From: Vulcanimicrobiota bacterium
Lineage (GTDB): Bacteria; Vulcanimicrobiota; Vulcanimicrobiia; Vulcanimicrobiales; Vulcanimicrobiaceae
DNA: 7,005 bases
NCBI GenBank assembly: GCA_013289785.1
Contig: JABCZE010000078.1
Span: forward strand, 1-7,005
Direction: 5' to 3'
In this document: piece after piece, positions 6,350-7,005 of the stretch
Position numbering within the stretch: the stretch's first letter is position 1
How the letters are laid out: each line of letters opens with the position of its first letter
Notes under the pieces: generated by a model
Told to the model about the DNA's origin: nothing
What the model saw: only the letters and a program-made list of their open reading frames with translations
Databases searched by the model: none
Program-made: the position numbers and the translations under genes

Positions 6350-6706
6350 CTAGGGACGAATGATCACCCGGTTGCAAATGAACGTGCCGTTACTGTAATA
6401 ACCGACGAGCGAGACGCGCTCGCCTTGCGTTGGGGTGGCGCCGGTTGGATAGATGATCGTACCGTTTTTGAGGTCCACGGTTTGCACGTTGCCGTTGCGG
6501 CGTGCCACGGTCAAGCGATACGGTGCGAATGAGGCGACCGTCCCCAAGATCACGTGATGTTTATCGTACTGATGCGCATCCCAACCCGGCTGCCAGGTCG
6601 TGTAGCTGGGCACGCCATAATCTTGGGCTGCTACCGGCGCGATCGAGGCGCCGCCGACGAGCAGCATCGCTGCGACCAGTGCGGTGATTCCGGAAAAAAA
6701 TCTCAT
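6350..6706 (-). CDS. Small secreted protein with an OB-like beta domain, function unknown
   Basis: A 118-residue exported protein. Residues 1-27 are a clear signal peptide (MRFFSGITALVAAMLLVGGA, then SIAPVAA before Gln28). After a Tyr/Trp-rich stretch (YGVPSYTTWQPGWDAHQYDKH) comes a small beta domain: HVILGTVASFAPYRLTVARR (51-70), VQTVDLKNGTIIYPTGA (74-90), and GERVSLVGYYSNGTFICNRV (95-114). The pattern of a G-x-V strand, a conserved x-L-x-NGT turn and a closing strand resembles small OB-like DUF5666-type domains. That comparison is from memory and uncertain. The start at 6706 is supported by an AGGAGG site eight bases upstream. The stop context is CCC-TAG, read against the open +1 frame that follows. 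It is probably the first gene of a unit with the hypothetical gene and perhaps hpnJ. Confidence 0.82.
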   Translation of the reverse strand: MRFFSGITALVAAMLLVGGASIAPVAAQDYGVPSYTTWQPGWDAHQYDKHHVILGTVASFAPYRLTVARRNGNVQTVDLKNGTIIYPTGATPTQGERVSLVGYYSNGTFICNRVIIRP

Positions 6707-6714
6707 TTGTGAAA

Positions 6715-6720
6715 CCTCCT
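6715..6720 (-). promoter_or_regulatory. Ribosome binding site of the small secreted gene
   Basis: AGGAGG on the minus strand, eight bases before the ATG at 6706. Confidence 0.75.
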
Positions 6721-6758
6721 CTCGAGCGTTGAAGAAGACGTTCGCTTCATACCCGAGA

Positions 6759-6768
6759 CCGCCGGCGG
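6759..6768. repeat. 10-bp palindrome upstream of the small secreted gene
   Basis: CCGCCGGCGG is a perfect palindrome about 53 bases upstream of the start codon at 6706. A weak -10-like TATGAA (minus strand, 6751-6746) lies just downstream of it, with no convincing -35. It could be an operator, but short GC-only palindromes are expected by chance in this composition. Confidence 0.25.
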
Positions 6769-6789
6769 CATAACCTTAAAACGCAGTTA

Positions 6790-6818
6790 GGGGCACCCAT
6801 GTCACCCATGAGTGCCCC
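6790..6818 (-). terminator. Terminator-like hairpin after the S53-like protease gene
   Basis: GGGGCAC (6790-6796) pairs with GTGCCCC (6812-6818). After one mismatch, CATG pairs with CATG around a five-base loop, giving a long stem 18 bases downstream of the protease stop codon. On the minus strand a run of four T comes only about nine bases further on, so efficiency is uncertain. The two inner arms also form a direct repeat of CACCCATG (6794-6801 and 6803-6810). Confidence 0.5.
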
Positions 6819-6836
6819 GGCGTTGATCGGATCGAG

Positions 6837-7005
6837 CTAAAAGGCGCCGATTCCGTTGGGGGTACCAAGTCCGGTCGGTCCGTCCCAGCCCGCACCGGCC
6901 GTGCAGAGCGGCTTGCCGCAGCTGCCATTACTCCCGCTGGTGACGTCGTTGAGCGACGAAGCATTGCCGTAGAGGTGGGTGTTGTTGTTGTCCGCGGTGT
7001 TACCG
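6837..7005 (-). CDS. Secreted sedolisin (S53)-like serine protease, C-terminal end only
   Basis: The last 55 codons and TAG stop of a gene entering from the right edge. The visible protein reads GNTADNNNTHLYGNASSLND, then VTSGSNGSCGKPLCTAG, and ends GWDGPTGLGTPNGIGAF. The DVTSGSNG segment followed by a W-D-G-P-T-G-L-G-T-P-N-G tail is typical of the C-terminus of secreted sedolisins, where the Asp residues of these two stretches bind the structural calcium. Subtilisin-type S8 proteases of high-GC bacteria can end with a similar GPTGLGTPNG tail, so the family is likely but not proven. The catalytic Ser-Glu-Asp residues are outside the window. Two cysteines (29 and 34 of the visible part) may form a disulfide. 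A hairpin follows the stop. Confidence 0.75.
   Translation of the reverse strand, partial: GNTADNNNTHLYGNASSLNDVTSGSNGSCGKPLCTAGAGWDGPTGLGTPNGIGAF

Overview
This is a GC-rich bacterial chromosomal window of ordinary gene density, with no phage, insertion sequence, CRISPR array, tRNA or rRNA visible. The organism cannot be named from it. A Gram-positive-type LexA box, a hopanoid-modification radical SAM gene and several small secreted proteins fit a high-GC environmental phylum. Eremiobacterota/Vulcanimicrobiota is my low-confidence guess; Actinobacteria-like or Chloroflexi-like lineages are alternatives.

Left block (1-1590, minus strand): ftsY (SRP receptor GTPase) is followed after about 90 bases by recA, which runs off the left edge. 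A perfect 14-bp palindrome matching the Bacillus-type SOS box lies between a plausible -35 and -10 upstream of ftsY. This suggests an ftsY-recA transcription unit controlled by LexA.

Middle block (1645-4158, plus strand): a lipoprotein glycoside hydrolase resembling clan GH-A alpha-L-arabinofuranosidases, then an exported protein with Gly-Val-x-Gly repeats. A hairpin separates them, and the second gene has its own very strong Shine-Dalgarno sequence.

Right block (4183-7005, minus strand, convergent with the middle block), in transcription order: the last 55 codons of a secreted sedolisin/S53-like protease; a terminator-like hairpin; a small secreted protein; a hypothetical protein without a convincing start; and hpnJ, the radical SAM enzyme linked to hopanoid cyclitol-ether formation. 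The small secreted gene ends in CCC-TAG. A +1 shift there would fuse it in frame, through a Pro/Ala linker, to the hypothetical protein, and a perfect 10-bp GC-rich hairpin sits at the junction. This junction and the SOS box are the two observations most worth checking.

The genes do not form a single pathway. The common threads are DNA-damage and membrane-targeting functions on the left, and exported, envelope or membrane-lipid proteins on the right.
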